Origin: Diadema setosum
Lineage: Eukaryota; Echinodermata; Echinoidea; Diadematoida; Diadematidae
Assembly: GCF_964275005.1 (NCBI RefSeq)
Contig: NW_027307651.1
Coordinates: 806,001-870,000, forward strand
DNA length: 64,000 nt
Direction of reading: 5' to 3'
Of the stretch, positions 39,401 to 47,799 are shown piece after piece. The notes under the pieces are model-generated. The model searched no databases, had not been told where the DNA came from, and saw only the letters and a program-made list of their open reading frames with translations. Position numbers and translations under genes: made by a program. Each line of letters begins with the position of its first letter. The stretch's first letter is position 1.

Positions 39401-40510
39401 AGGCCAACGATGAGACCCGGCAGCAATGCATTTTTGTGATGTCCAGGGTCCATGTAAACCTCCTATGAGGTCAGTTGCTTGTCCGCTTTTCAGTTGAATA
39501 AACCTCCTGGGCCCCCGGTCTAATACTGCATATCAAACAATAATTTTCAGCCCATGTTTTTTTTTTTCATAGCTTCATTTCACAAAATATCAACGGCACC
39601 TTTAGAAACACGCATCATTAAAAAAGCATTAAGAAAAGCATCCTCCAGCAACGTTGTAACATTTTTTTTAATTTATTTTTTGCTGGTGAGGCCATCGTTT
39701 CGTTTTTCCTTTATATCCTTTGTATGTCTTTACATAACACTCAGTCTTCTATGTTAATTCTTTCTCAATAACATTTCTCTCTCACACAGAATTTTGTTTA
39801 TATGGATCTTACATAACAGATAATAAGGACGAAAGCAACTATATCCGATTCTGTTGCAATGCTTATAGCAAAGTAGTTAGCGCACAGCATAGGATCCTTG
39901 TTTATTGTCATGTCAATTTAGTCCTTCTTCGTGACAATTGATGTTGGTTACCGTTAATCTACCTTTTTCGGTATCCTATCTCTTGATACTTTCAGACAAA
40001 GTTCGGTACCAGATTCAGTGGTGTCTCTTTAACATCGCCGCAGCTTCTTGCCCCCTCGTGACCGGAGGTATTTGGATAGGCGTATACGATTTCATTTCGG
40101 CAAATCAACCTATTTTCATCATAGTCTATATTAGCGTGGATATCCTCCCTACCGTCGTTTGCTTCATGGAAATTTTCCTCACCCTGATCGTCGTCCGCTT
40201 CGTGCACGTAGTTTACCCAGGATTCTACCTGATCATCTACCTGTTCTTCACTGTCATCTACTGGGCTGCTGGGGGAACGGACCAGTTTGGATACCCCGCC
40301 ATATCTCCCAATCTTGATTACGAATACTACCCCGGCATCGCGACCGCAAGCGTGTTTGGCGCAACCTTGGCAGTGCTCTTGGCTCTGGCCGTGTTCAAGG
40401 GATTGTACACCCTACGTGTCAGATGTATGGATAGGTCAAGACCAGGAGCCATTCCTGCTACCGAAGCATGGGCAAAATCGCGGGGGGGTGGGGGTATGAA
40501 TTCCCCCTAA
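19338..40510 (+). CDS. Copy 2: Ig V/C1-like domain plus Rolling-stone-like multipass membrane protein (spliced gene)
   Basis: Exons: 19338-19410, 25997-26296, 27453-27752, 28353-28691, 28991-29077, 29159-29284, 29542-29672, 31988-32213 and 39996-40510. All splice sites are GT-AG and phases match. With one V exon the product is 598 aa; with both it is 698 aa. Order: signal peptide, Ig V domain(s), C1-like Ig domain, stalk, membrane helix, cytoplasmic linker, then six helices with Rolling-stone hallmarks (KFFIYLPVW, a GGTD turn, and a [10 protein letters not shown] motif before the last helix). The Rolling stone family is known from fly myoblast fusion; fusion to Ig domains is not a standard architecture. 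It probably sits in the plasma membrane with the Ig domains outside. Oddities are two V exons, a 5.9 kb palindrome in the last intron, and a last exon cut by a 5.2 kb insertion that replaces the C-terminal tail. A chimera of two adjacent genes is the main alternative, but the uninterrupted splice phases and repetition of the same order in copy 3 argue against it. Confidence 0.8.
19411..24430. other. Copy 2 intron 1, proximal part (about 5 kb)
   Basis: No coding exon is supported. Contents seen are AT-rich DNA, a (TA)n run (21046-21090), poly-T blocks around 21480-21620, two poly-C tracts (21895-21906 and 21977-21985) in a short repeat pair, and a short GACCTCTGTCACCGACCTCT duplication near 22340. 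The second-exon candidate seen in copies 3 and 4 just after exon 1 has no counterpart here. Confidence 0.5.
21046..21090. repeat. (TA)n microsatellite
   Basis: Pure TA dinucleotide run. Confidence 0.95.
24431..24509. repeat. (TA)n/(TG)n microsatellite
   Basis: An ATATAT stretch grades into a long pure TG run. The valine/cysteine and threonine/histidine repeat frames across it are artefacts. Confidence 0.95.
24807..25070 (+). mobile_element. Tc1/mariner transposase C-terminal fragment
   Basis: Translation contains [20 protein letters not shown] and then [29 protein letters not shown] and [10 protein letters not shown]. These match the end of Tc1-like transposases, where the last catalytic acid lies in the NPIENLW motif; here it reads NPGENLS. 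About 85 residues remain before the stop at about 25068, and the N-terminal DNA-binding and first catalytic parts are not visible. It is a dead remnant in intron 1 of copy 2. Confidence 0.85.
25436..25578. repeat. (TA)n microsatellite upstream of V exon a
   Basis: A long alternating AT tract with a short CA island. A sister tract lies at 26918-27056 upstream of V exon b, showing that the duplicated segment includes the microsatellite. Confidence 0.95.
25580..26372. repeat. Segmental duplication containing V exon a
   Basis: Matches 27050-27829 (V exon b) from the GTATTTAGTTTTC(C/T)ACTAAAGGAA block to CATATCCAAATA in the following intron. The first ~600 bp differ by indels and substitutions. 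The last ~190 bp (26182-26372 against 27638-27829) are nearly identical. The duplication is direct and about 1.46 kb apart. Confidence 0.85.
25997..26296 (+). CDS. Copy 2 exon 2a: Ig V-type domain, version a
   Basis: A 300-nt exon with phase 1 at both ends, the usual form for a shuffled Ig domain. Hallmarks are the first cysteine in [10 protein letters not shown], the core tryptophan in VFWVKES, and the DEGLYLCQ motif (D-x-G-x-Y-x-C) with the second cysteine. There is no J-type FGxG strand at the end. The acceptor ATTCTTAG and donor GTAAGT are clear. Open reading continues upstream into the intron, but splice and paralogue evidence fix the start at 25997. The domain faces outside and is the likely ligand-contact part. 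Confidence 0.85.
26528..26702. mobile_element. MITE (175 bp) between the two V exons
   Basis: Inverted ends of about 31 bp: AGTGAAAATATTACTCTTGA at 26528 and its near-complement TCAAGAGTGAATATTTTCACT ending at 26702. No coding. It lies only in the segment after V exon a, so it inserted after the V duplication or was lost elsewhere. Confidence 0.75.
26918..27056. repeat. (TA)n/(CA)n microsatellite upstream of V exon b
   Basis: Alternating TA and CA tracts in the same relative position as 25436-25578. Confidence 0.95.
27453..27752 (+). CDS. Copy 2 exon 2b: Ig V-type domain, version b
   Basis: Same length, phase, splice sites and core residues as version a ([19 protein letters not shown]). It differs at about 17 of 99 residues. 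Fourteen of these fall between the first cysteine and the D-strand: [26 protein letters not shown] and DMGMNF, against [26 protein letters not shown] and DMDRNF. The following ~38 residues are identical. Being phase-symmetric, it can be spliced together with, or instead of, version a without changing frame. Sequence alone does not say which is used. Confidence 0.85.
27753..28352. other. Copy 2 intron between V and C exons
   Basis: No exon seen. The whole intron aligns with copy 3 (52970-53533), including GAGATGTTG, AAAATCGGAGCC and CACATTGAGTAGC strings, so it is part of the ancestral unit. Confidence 0.65.
28353..28691 (+). CDS. Copy 2 exon 3: C1-like Ig domain
   Basis: A 339-nt exon, phase 1 at both ends, acceptor CCCTAG and donor GTATTG. 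The centre reads [16 protein letters not shown], which fits the C1-set pattern of cysteine, GF-x-P and tryptophan known from antibody and MHC constant domains. The second cysteine lies in TFMCIATGD. There are two extra cysteines near the start ([15 protein letters not shown]) and likely N-glycosylation sites PNTSF and NGTS. The assignment to C1 rather than C2 or I is by motif only. Confidence 0.8.
28991..29077 (+). CDS. Copy 2 exon 4: stalk
   Basis: An 87-nt exon (29 codons), phase 1 at both ends, acceptor TTACAG and donor GTACTC. It reads [20 protein letters not shown] and then NIDVVKNYR. There is one cysteine that could form an interchain bond. Copy 3 has the same length at 54162-54248 with few changes, so the exon is real. 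Confidence 0.75.
29159..29284 (+). CDS. Copy 2 exon 5: first transmembrane helix
   Basis: A 126-nt exon. It encodes [20 protein letters not shown] followed by [11 protein letters not shown] and a basic KCDR stretch, a typical stop-transfer helix placing the Ig domains outside and the linker inside. The donor is GTGTCG, weaker than average. If the intron is retained, the frame runs on for about 59 residues to a stop at about 29473. Confidence 0.85.
29542..29672 (+). CDS. Copy 2 exon 6: cytoplasmic linker into the Rolling-stone-like module
   Basis: A 131-nt exon, entered in phase 1 and left in phase 0. It contains [20 protein letters not shown] and [18 protein letters not shown]. The aromatic/tryptophan-rich [14 protein letters not shown] stretch just before the first helix of the module resembles the short pre-helix region of Rolling stone proteins. 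Acceptor TGTCCAG and donor GTGAGT are canonical, unlike the acceptor in copy 3. Confidence 0.8.
29673..31038. other. Copy 2 intron, with (CAATT)n and repeats
   Basis: No exon. A (CAATT)n tract lies at 29881-29908. Much of 29700-30480 aligns with copy 3 (54800-55570). From about 30540 to 31047 it holds a part of the MITE family whose ends read GTGATGCACGGTCAC / GTGACCGTGCATCAC. Confidence 0.55.
31039..31224 (-). mobile_element. LINE reverse transcriptase fragment
   Basis: The minus-strand frame reads [20 protein letters not shown] and then [17 protein letters not shown]. This matches the RT region around the first catalytic aspartate of CR1/Jockey-like LINEs. Only about 60 residues remain. 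Copy 3 lacks this fragment at the equivalent position and carries a different LINE. Confidence 0.85.
31988..32213 (+). CDS. Copy 2 exon 7: helices 1-2 of the Rolling-stone-like module
   Basis: A 226-nt exon, entered in phase 0 and left in phase 1. It reads [19 protein letters not shown] for the first helix, then [20 protein letters not shown] for the second. The YR-x-x-x-A-x-Y start and FIYLxxW motif are the strongest resemblance to Rolling stone proteins, where the equivalent is FIYLTNWG. Acceptor CTTTCAG and donor GTATTC are clear. Confidence 0.85.
32505..33225. mobile_element. MITE shared by copies 2 and 3 (ancestral insertion)
   Basis: The inverted ends are imperfect. ACAAAACCGACAAAAAGTCACCC opens the element, and GTGTGCGACTTTTTGTGGATT with a trailing ATTCCACTG closes it. 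The same element, at the same intron position, is at about 58118-58800 in copy 3, so it was present before the gene duplicated. Related fragments lie at about 30540-31047 and at about 51975. No coding. Confidence 0.6.
33385..33421. repeat. (CA)n microsatellite
   Basis: CA run shared in position with 58976-59005 in copy 3. Confidence 0.9.
34404..36620 (-). pseudogene. Transposon-encoded protein remnant, left arm
   Basis: Read leftwards on the minus strand, pieces are [20 protein letters not shown], then [20 protein letters not shown] (36430-36600), split by a TTAA MITE. Next is a 139-residue open stretch (35211-35630) containing [20 protein letters not shown] and [20 protein letters not shown]. 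Then come [19 protein letters not shown] and [20 protein letters not shown] pieces, and last an acidic serine/aspartate-rich tail. I recall this kind of protein (a YPLG-like motif, an SIK motif, a TDTD-like motif, and TGCDxTSxFxGKGK) as a frequent transposon product in invertebrate genomes, but cannot name the family safely. Several stops and frameshifts make it non-functional. Confidence 0.6.
35682..36431. mobile_element. TTAA-type MITE (750 bp) inside the palindromic transposon
   Basis: Terminal inverted repeats AGAGACTATACAGTTCTGGT (35682) and the complement of AGGGACTGTACAGTACTGGT (ending 36431) sit between TTAA duplications (35678-35681, 36432-36435). This is the pattern of piggyBac or Kolobok non-autonomous elements. 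The interior is itself a loose inverted repeat (GAGATACCAAGAAATCACTT and partners). The right arm of the host transposon lacks it, so it inserted after the palindrome formed. Confidence 0.85.
37269..38700 (+). pseudogene. Transposon-encoded protein remnant, right arm
   Basis: Mirror copy of the left-arm remnant on the plus strand: [20 protein letters not shown] (37400-37455), [20 protein letters not shown] (37640-37700), [20 protein letters not shown] (38090-38150), and an acidic [21 protein letters not shown] tail in a third frame (38630-38690). Frames are broken repeatedly. The two copies differ at many sites but share some stops, so the gene was probably already dead, or the element already palindromic, before they diverged. 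Confidence 0.55.
39526..39995. other. Copy 2, end of last intron
   Basis: Resumes alignment with copy 3 (59190-59635) directly after the palindrome's target duplication, with matching TTTCACAAAAATAT, AACGTTGTAACATTTTTT and TGACAATTGATGTTG blocks, and ends in the acceptor ACTTTCAG. Confidence 0.75.
39996..40510 (+). CDS. Copy 2 exon 8: last four helices, tail altered by insertion
   Basis: Entered in phase 1, stop TAA at 40508-40510. Helices are around [60 protein letters not shown] and [20 protein letters not shown]. The GGTD turn and LDYEYYPG motif between the last two helices are characteristic. After ATE the frame enters a transposon at 40467 and ends in [14 protein letters not shown]. The displaced original tail lies 5.2 kb away at 45634-45724. 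All predicted helices are intact. Confidence 0.85.
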
Positions 40511-42466
40511 AATGGTTGAGGGGAGATGGCCTGTACAATCCCCCCCCCCTCCCCCGAAACTTGAAAAAAAAAATGGAGAACGCAGAAATGTGATTTTATC
40601 AATATTGGCATATTGCATGTACGTCACCTTCAGAGAGGTAGCAGAGCTGAACGGTATTTTATCTCGTAGTATAATGTATATACATAATTTTCTCAAGCGC
40701 TCGCTAGCGAGGAAAATAATATCGACATAAGGTATGGTCCAGGCGTTGAAAACGTCAAATAATAATAGGCTTGCATGTCAACATGCTATGACGTGAGCAA
40801 CTCGGGACCATCTGCAACTTATGCACGAATACAAACAAACACACACACAATAACAAAAAATATATATATATATATACCGCCATAACTGAACCCCCCCTCC
40901 ATGCATTTTCAGAATCATTCCTGAAGCAATGATGACTCTGATGACTCAGTCATGATACATCTATGGGCATACACAGGGATGATCAGGGGAGTCGATTCTA
41001 TCTTCTATCTAAATGTTGGGGGCAGACAAATCTTGTCCCCCAAGGAATATTCCCAGGAAGCGGATAAATCTGGAACTCTCTTTATGGAAAATTGTCTAAA
41101 TAAAGCCAGAACTATGCACCAGATGGTTTTATAGCAATCATAAACAAGAAAAAGCTCCACTACAGGGTCTCTTTCGATATATTTTGTACACTTTTGATAT
41201 TGACGTATTTCCTAATATTTTTATCAAAGAGTGTACACCAAAGCTTTCACTTGCACAAGTTCCCCCATATGCAGAGGCGAGGCGACGAAGGGGGGAGGGG
41301 GGTGGTTCCCCCATAAAAGTATTGGGGACAAAATATAATTTTGCTCCTCCTCCTAACTCCCGAGGTATGGAAATTTTCTTAATCTTTTTACAGAAAACTG
41401 TCCAAATATTTCAACCAAAGATGGCTGAATTTCAATTCTGAAAATAAAAATCTACCTCGAGTGAGAGAAGGATAGGCCTATACCCCTTTTCCATACCCTT
41501 CCCGTTCAGTTCTTTCTACTGAATACAGGAAGGGGCAAACATGTCATTTTGATCCCCAATGATTCCCGAAATGAGGAAAATTTTCTTGCGTTTTTTAACT
41601 AAAAAAACTGTTCAAATATCTTATCCAAAGTGTGCAACAGATTGCAGAAATTCAATTCTGAAAATTAAAAAAAAAAACTCTTCCCTCCCCTTTACGACAT
41701 TTTCCTTTTTTTTTTTCTTTTTAGATTGACAGATTTCCAAATGTTTTATCTTAAGTGTGCACCATGTCCGTCGCTTCAGTTGCGAAACAAAGAACACAAA
41801 AGATCCACCGCGGGTGGGAGGGGATATCTTTTTTCAATCAACCCTTTCCCCACTTGGTTGCCCATTAAAAACTTAAGTATACTTTGGGGATTCACAGGTT
41901 TCCGAATTCCATCATAACTTTTCATTTGTATGTGTATTCTAAGAATGCAAAAACCCACTCGTATGCAGGGACGTTCATCCTGGAGGACAGGGGGGGGGGG
42001 TCAAACATGTCATTTTATTTTGTCCCTCAATAATTCCCGAAATGAGGAAAAATGTTCCTGCGTTTTGTCCAAATATCTTATCCAAAGTGTGCACCAGATT
42101 GCTGAATTTCAATTCTAAAAATGCAAATCTCTCTCGCTTGGGAGGGGAATACCCCCTCTTCCGTTCGGTCCTTTTCCTATGGACTTAGTACAGATTTAGA
42201 TTGATAGATTTTCAAATGTTTCATGAAGTTTGCATCAGATGTACTTGTATTATTTCAATTCTAATAAATTTAAGAATTCCCTCATCCCCTTTTTATTCAC
42301 TTTCCCCTCTCCTCCCACCCTCTGGGTTCCTATCTATTGATTTAGATTCTGCACATTTTGGGGATTGATAATTTTGTGAATATTCCACAAAAGTGCACAT
42401 CAGATCATTACAATATGTCAATCCTAAAAATGCGAAAGCTCCTCCATAACTTTCATGTATAGGCCC

Positions 42467-44098
42467 CATTGGCGTAGGGGGGGGGGGGGGTGATGGGGGC
42501 GGTCGCTCTCCCCCCTCCCCCAAAATTTGGACTGGGGATTTGGAAGGTGTAAAAAGATAATGCGTGCATACTGTATGCATGTATATGAAGCGTATCTCTC
42601 TTTCAACTTTTCCTCAAGCAAGATCATATTTTTTTTTTTCAATATATCACTCAAAGTGTGCACCAGATCGTTGAATGTCAATTAAAAAAAAAGCAAAATC
42701 TCTCGTGCTTGGGAGGGGGATACCCCCTCCCAAACCCTCTTCCTCTGATTAGTGTGCCCTTTCTCTAGCCTTAGTACACTTTCAGGATAAAAAAACAAAA
42801 TCTGAATAATTCTGAGTGCACAAGACTTATGACTTATATACCGAAAACCGGAAAGTTTCTTCATGTACTAGGGGAATATCCCCTTTTAATCAACCCTTTC
42901 CTCACTCAGTTCCCCAAGATCAGTAGTTTTTTTTTTTCTTATAATTTCCCAAATATTCCATCAAATATGCGTATACGAAATGTCTCAATTTCAACTTCAA
43001 AAAAAAAAAAAAAAGGCAAAAGCTCCCTCGTACGGGAAGGGTGGTGATAGCCTTCTCCCTGCTCCCTGCTATGGGAGAGGTATCTTGCCACCCTCTCATT
43101 GTTTGGTCTCCTCTATAGACTTGGGGTTACAGTTCGTTATTCCGAAGTTTCATTATTCCGAAAGTTCTTAAGTCCGAAGGTTCGTTATTCCGAAGGTTCA
43201 TTAATCCGAAAATGAAATAAGGTTCGTTATTCCGAAGGATCGTTACGGACCCTATTTCATGTTCGGATCAACGAACCTTCGGATTAACGAACCCTATTTC
43301 ATTTTCATATCAACGAGCCTTTGGAATAGCGAACCCTATTTCATTTTGGGATTAACGAATCTTCGGAGTATCGCCACGAATAATCGGATTAACGAACCCT
43401 TTATCATTTTTCGGATTAACGAACTTCTAGGATGGGGAATTTGTGTGTTTCGAGGGAACACCCCCTCCAACATCCCCCCCCCCTCCCGCTCGGGTTCTGT
43501 CGCAATCATGATATACAGTGTAAGAATTAATAAAAGAAACTTATTCAAAATGATACCATTTTTAGCCAAATTGTGTAATAACAATCGACATCAAAATATA
43601 TTGCTACCTTATACAAGTGGGACTGCCCTGACTGTTTCAAATCGACAAGACACCCAAAACATGCATCAAATTGCACCATGTGCAACATCAAAATGCAAAA
43701 AGTTCTGACCGTTGGAGTAGGACACAACCCTCCCATCCCCCCCCCCCTTCGTTCGCTCCGCGGACTCGGTCGCGTTCATGATATTCGGTGTAATATAGTA
43801 CAAGAAGTTTATTGAAATGATACTATTTCATAGGCAAAATTGTTCAATAATAATTTACATCAAAATGTACTCCTACCTTGAAATGTGGGACTGTTTCACT
43901 TCGATAAAACACGCACAAAAAAACCCATCAAATTGCACTATTTACAACACCAAAATGTAAAAAGTTCTCACGTGGGAGGGGGAACCCCCCCCCCCCCCCC
44001 GGTCGCTCCGCTTGCTCGGGCTCGGTCGCTTCACTCCCTCGCATCTAACCGCCGCCACCCCCCCCCCCCCCCAAGACCGAATCCTGGCTACGCCGGTG
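42467..44098. mobile_element. hAT-like element nested in the 5.2 kb insertion (1.6 kb)
   Basis: Ends CATTGGCGTAG (42467) and CCTGGCTACGCCGGTG (ending 44098) are inverted copies, flanked by the 8-bp duplication ATAGGCCC (42459-42466, 44099-44106). The element belongs to the same family as 60564-63206, and shares the internal GGGGGAT…CCCCCTCCCAAACCCTC repeats and part of the 275-bp repeat (about 43500-44050). Non-autonomous. Confidence 0.85.
43124..43430. repeat. Foldback satellite of TTCGTTATTCCGAAGG units
   Basis: The first half repeats GTTCGTTATTCCGAAG about five times (43130-43245). The second half repeats the complement, CTTCGGATTAACGAACC, about six times (43260-43430), joined by CCCTATTTCAT linkers. 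Together they form a hairpin-prone tandem array inside the hAT-like element. Confidence 0.8.
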
Positions 44099-44386
44099 AT
44101 AGGCCCCACTATTTATAGTAGGCCTACGCAGTGATGTCGCACAGGCGGAGCATGAGCTCAGATACCGACATTTTATGCATTCAATGAATGTTCCTTTTTC
44201 TTACTTGTTTTTGATAGGAAAAAATCCAAAATTTCACTAAAAATGTGCACCAGATCGCTGAATTTGAGGTCTGAAATGCAGAATCTTCCTCGTGTGGGAA
44301 GGGGAGGGGGATACCCCACCCTCCCCCTTCCCTCGCACAGATATGCCAACTCCCGAACAAGTCCCTCCCCCAACCACCACCATTAA

Positions 44387-45179
44387 CCCTAACTAGGCCG
44401 GGGGGGGGGGGGGGGTTCCGAGGCCCCCCTCGACGTTCCGCGCGATAATCGCTAACGCGAAAAGCTATCGCCGCGACGTTTCATGACTTTTTTTCTTTCG
44501 AGTCTCTCGCATCTTTTGACACCAAAATTGCAATGCCCGGGCGCGCGGTTCCGAAGTTGTACATAAATATGTACGTGCATGTCAGACCAAAAATTGCTCA
44601 AAAACGTGAATTTGTGTACAATTTCAATGCAAACTGTGCTAACAGGCAAATTTCATAAAAGCATGATTATTTTGGGGTTTTATTGATTAAGATCAATTGA
44701 TAACATATTTTCTTGTTCGGAACAATGTCGCGGACAAGTTTCATCGAAAAAAACAATGAAAAACTTAAAGTCGAAAAAACAAAGAAATACATAAGAAATT
44801 CAAAAAACAATAAAATACTTAAGAAATTTTTTTCTGATGGCACAATTTTTTTTGTCCTTGTATTTGCTCAAGACACTAAAAAGAATATTTTCACAAAAAA
44901 TGTGCCCATTTTGAGCTTTATTTAGTGATTTATACGAAATTGTCTGATTTCATACATCATGATGCATAAATTAGCATAATTTAGCATAAATGATAATTTT
45001 TTTGAAAATTTAACTTCGTGGTACTTCAGATTACATCATAGGCAGTGTGTGTACCAATTTTCGTCGCGATCGCCCTGTCGATGGCCGAGATCTGGAGGGG
45101 GGGGGGGGGGGGGGCTGGGAGCCTTCCCCCCCCCCCCCCGGCTCTATGATCTTACCTAAATAGCCCGGCCTAGTTAGGG
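44387..45179. mobile_element. TTAA-type MITE with CCCTAACTAGGCCGGG ends
   Basis: CCCTAACTAGGCCGGGG at 44387 and its complement CCCGGCCTAGTTAGGG ending at 45179 lie between TTAA duplications (44383-44386, 45180-45183). Long G and C homopolymers sit just inside each end. There is no coding. Short open frames inside are AT-rich chance frames. Confidence 0.85.
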
Positions 45180-45633
45180 TTAAAACCGAACGATACCCCT
45201 GGGGATGATTGCTTTATTGACTTAAATCAAAAGAATTGAAAAATACAATAGCTACAGGAAAATATGTACTACTTTATGACATTCAAAGAAATGGAGATCC
45301 ATATTACCATTTTATTGGTTTTATTTGGGCATTATTCAGGGCGACGCTACGTTTTTGAAAGAGGGGGAGGGGGTGTCAAAATCGCCTGTCAGTCGAGAAG
45401 AGAGAAAATCAAAATACAAGAGAAACAGCAACAAAGTCTTAATACTTTTACTGCTTGATTTTTTGCCGAAAGTCGGCCGACAAGCAAAAGAATAAAAATA
45501 AACAAAAACAAGAACAAAAAGTCATCACACCTTTCCTACCATTCCCCTCTCACTTTATATTCCATGCAAAAGGGTGGGGGTGCAAACATTCGATCCCAGC
45601 CCCCACCAAGTCCCCCCCCCCCCCACTACTCAG

Positions 45634-45724
45634 TACCGAAGAGTCTTCAACTGTTGAGCTCGGAGCACTCTTCTTGACTAACAATGAAAACGTGTTAAAT
45701 ACATATGTACGTGTATATAGCTAA
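45634..45724 (+). pseudogene. Displaced C-terminal tail of copy 2
   Basis: Continues the exon 8 frame after the duplicated TACCGAAG, reading EESSTVELGALFLTNNENVL up to a TAA at 45722-45724. It aligns with the last residues and 3' UTR of copy 3 (60102-60230). No longer joined to the gene unless the 5.2 kb insertion is removed from the transcript, for which no splice sites were identified. Confidence 0.75.
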
Positions 45725-46767
45725 TCTTGGCCATGCTATTAATCTTGCAGTGTCTTCCTTCCTACATCTTGTCAAATCTTCATACATGTATGCATATTTA
45801 GCGTCACACAACAATTTTGGTTTGGTTTTATTACTGCCTTTTTCCAAATAAAACAAAAAACAAATAGATACATATATTTAGAAATTAACATTACACAACA
45901 CAAAAGCCAGCTTGATGTCTTTACAATTAAATCACAGTACATATATACACACACTATGAACATGACCGTATTCGATGTATGAGACGTGTAGCATAATATC
46001 ATTCACACAAAAAGAAAATATTCAGAAGCGAACCATTTAATTAACAGTTATGAATTGTGTAAATAATGATTACTTATTCATTCAGAGTATGTCACTTTTG
46101 TTCCAATCAACGAATTAAAAAAAAAACAAAGAATAAAAGAGGGGGATTTGAATTAATTGATTTTGAAATTAAGCATTTCTAGCTATTATAATTACGAAAA
46201 GCGGGAGACCGCGATCATAAGCAGCAGCTTGACATGGATCGAGGCCTCGGGGTAAAATTCGAAACTTAAATTCGATTTACATAACTGTATGACGGACGTG
46301 TCTACAAAATGGAATTAATAATCAAATCCAAAATATCGTAGTAGTTTGTGAGGTCAAAACTAAAGGGAAATTTCAAAATAGTTATCGTCTATTTGTTTTC
46401 AATAGGCATTTTTTTTATTATAATTCTGTACCCTGTGCTGTGCTGTGCTGTGCTTTGCTCTGCTGTGCTGTGCTGTGCTCTGTTGTGTATGCCATAAAAT
46501 ACAATTTTGTTAATTCAACGTTTGGGTATATGATACATGATTGGGTTTGTTTCTAGTGTATTTTTGTGTCGCGTGTCACATGTATGTCTGCTATATACTT
46601 CTGTATACAATAACAACAATTTTGATATGCAGCAAATTACTAAGCTCCTAATACATCGATATAAAGCGTTTATAAGTGAACATAAAAACCCCAAAATTTC
46701 TTATCACTCATACATCATTATAATTCGATAAAAGATATCTTTTCATAAGTACCTCAAAAGAATATAA
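45725..46767. other. Former 3' UTR and downstream flank of copy 2
   Basis: The first ~100 bp (CTTGGCCATGCTATTAATC…) align with copy 3 after its stop. An AATAAA-type hexamer is at about 45846. The remainder has a TGCTG-type pentanucleotide repeat at 46435-46485 and no gene. Confidence 0.55.
46435..46485. repeat. (TGCTG)n-type pentanucleotide repeat
   Basis: About ten degenerate units of CTGTG/CTTTG. Confidence 0.85.
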
Positions 46768-46975
46768 TTAAGTGGTTGCCTTGATTTGCTCAGGGAGATT
46801 ATTCCAAACGTCTGGTCCATGGTGTCTAATTGACGTGTGAGCTATCATTAGCTTGGGATTGTGGAGGTGATAATCTTTGGAATGTCGAGTTGGGTAAGCG
46901 TGGACGCTGGAGTTCACAGTGAATATGTTGTGGAACGAGGACAGGAGGGTGTTGGGTGTGTATTTGTACATGAAT
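46768..46975 (-). mobile_element. LINE ORF2 C-terminal fragment
   Basis: The minus-strand frame reads NIFTVNSSVHAYPTRHSKDY and then TSIRHHGPDVWNNLPEQIK. The YPTR and G-x-x-x-WN-x-LP motifs are the standard end of reverse transcriptase ORFs in CR1/L2/Jockey LINEs. About 65 residues remain. It lies between the 3' flank blocks of copy 2 and is missing in copy 3's flank. Confidence 0.85.
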
Positions 46976-47700
46976 ATTGCGCATTGTAAAGTATACTGAT
47001 GCCTACCGGTGTATATCTTAAAACATTATGCAATACCAATAACTTTTCCAAAGTGTTGCATGACAAAGAGTTGTTATGGGATGAACATTATGACCTACAC
47101 AATTTAGGGTATAATTATCATAGATCACGCGCATAATGCATAACGAAAATATAATCGTCTTGATTTCCTGAAACTATAGAGTCATGGGTACGAAAAATGT
47201 AGTATTGTATGACACTGTAGCTTGAATGGGCAGCAAAGACAGATAGAGCAATTGATTTCTGTGGTCATGGGGTTAGCAAATTGAGGAAATAAACTGAAAT
47301 CATCACTTGTAAAATAAAAATTTTTGATAAATGTATTAACAAGTAATATCGTGTTAGGAGGTAATCTGTGGCAAGCACTCTTTAAGATTCAAGAGCAGCT
47401 ACTGCCGATTAACCATTTTTATGTGTTTCATTGCCTCTCTCACCTGTATTACTGTTCAATTCTATGATTATGATGATTTATATCATTTGTTTATAGCAAT
47501 TTATCACCCAATGTATATCATGCAGAAAGTCATGCACAGGCTCAGAAAGAGTGTTAGATACCTTCTTTTGGCGCTGAAGCGCTAGGTAGAGAGTGTAAAA
47601 TATTTATCCTATAAGTACATAATTTTTGTACACAGAGTATATAAGTTGTATTTTATAGGTGTCATTTACTTTACTTTACATTACTTTAACTGTAACTCGT
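46976..47700. other. Downstream flank of copy 2, duplicated
   Basis: 46990-47180 and 47560-47665 align with 60325-60440 and 60465-60563 downstream of copy 3. The latter part contains GTACACAGAGTATATAAGTTGTATTTTATAG, the empty site for the element at 60564. No gene. Confidence 0.6.
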
Positions 47701-47799
47701 AAAATGAATTTCATGATTTGTTGACGATGTTCTTGGACCGAATCGACGTCATGTGGGGTTGGTTTTCTCCTCAAATTCGACTCATGATTCTGATGTGGA

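Larger units (their letters stand above)
33587..39522. mobile_element. 5.9 kb palindromic DNA transposon in last intron of copy 2
   Basis: Perfect-looking ends TAGACCGGGGGCCCAGGAGG (33587) and its complement (ending 39522) are flanked by the 3-bp duplication ATA (33584-33586, 39523-39525). Copy 3 keeps the empty site (GAATTATACTTCATATCAAAC near 59182), which proves insertion after duplication. The arms (33587-37018 with one later MITE, and 37267-39522) are inverted copies around a ~250 bp centre. Both contain remnants of the same transposon gene, transcribed outwards. The superfamily is not named here; a 3-bp duplication occurs in PIF/Harbinger and CACTA elements. Confidence 0.85.
40467..45633. 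mobile_element. 5.2 kb nested insertion splitting the last exon of copy 2
   Basis: Flanked by the 8-bp duplication TACCGAAG (40459-40466 and 45634-45641). The exon sequence before and after joins as in copy 3 (GCTACCGAAGAGTCGTCAAC). An 8-bp duplication is usual for hAT. The inner ends, CATGGGCAAAATCGCGGGGG on the left and CCCCCACTACTCAG on the right, are poor inverted repeats. The interior is rich in G and C runs. It contains several degenerate repeats of the type CACCAGATTGCTGAATTTCA, related to those in the element at 60564. It contains two further complete elements (42467-44098 and 44387-45179). No transposase is seen. Confidence 0.75.
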
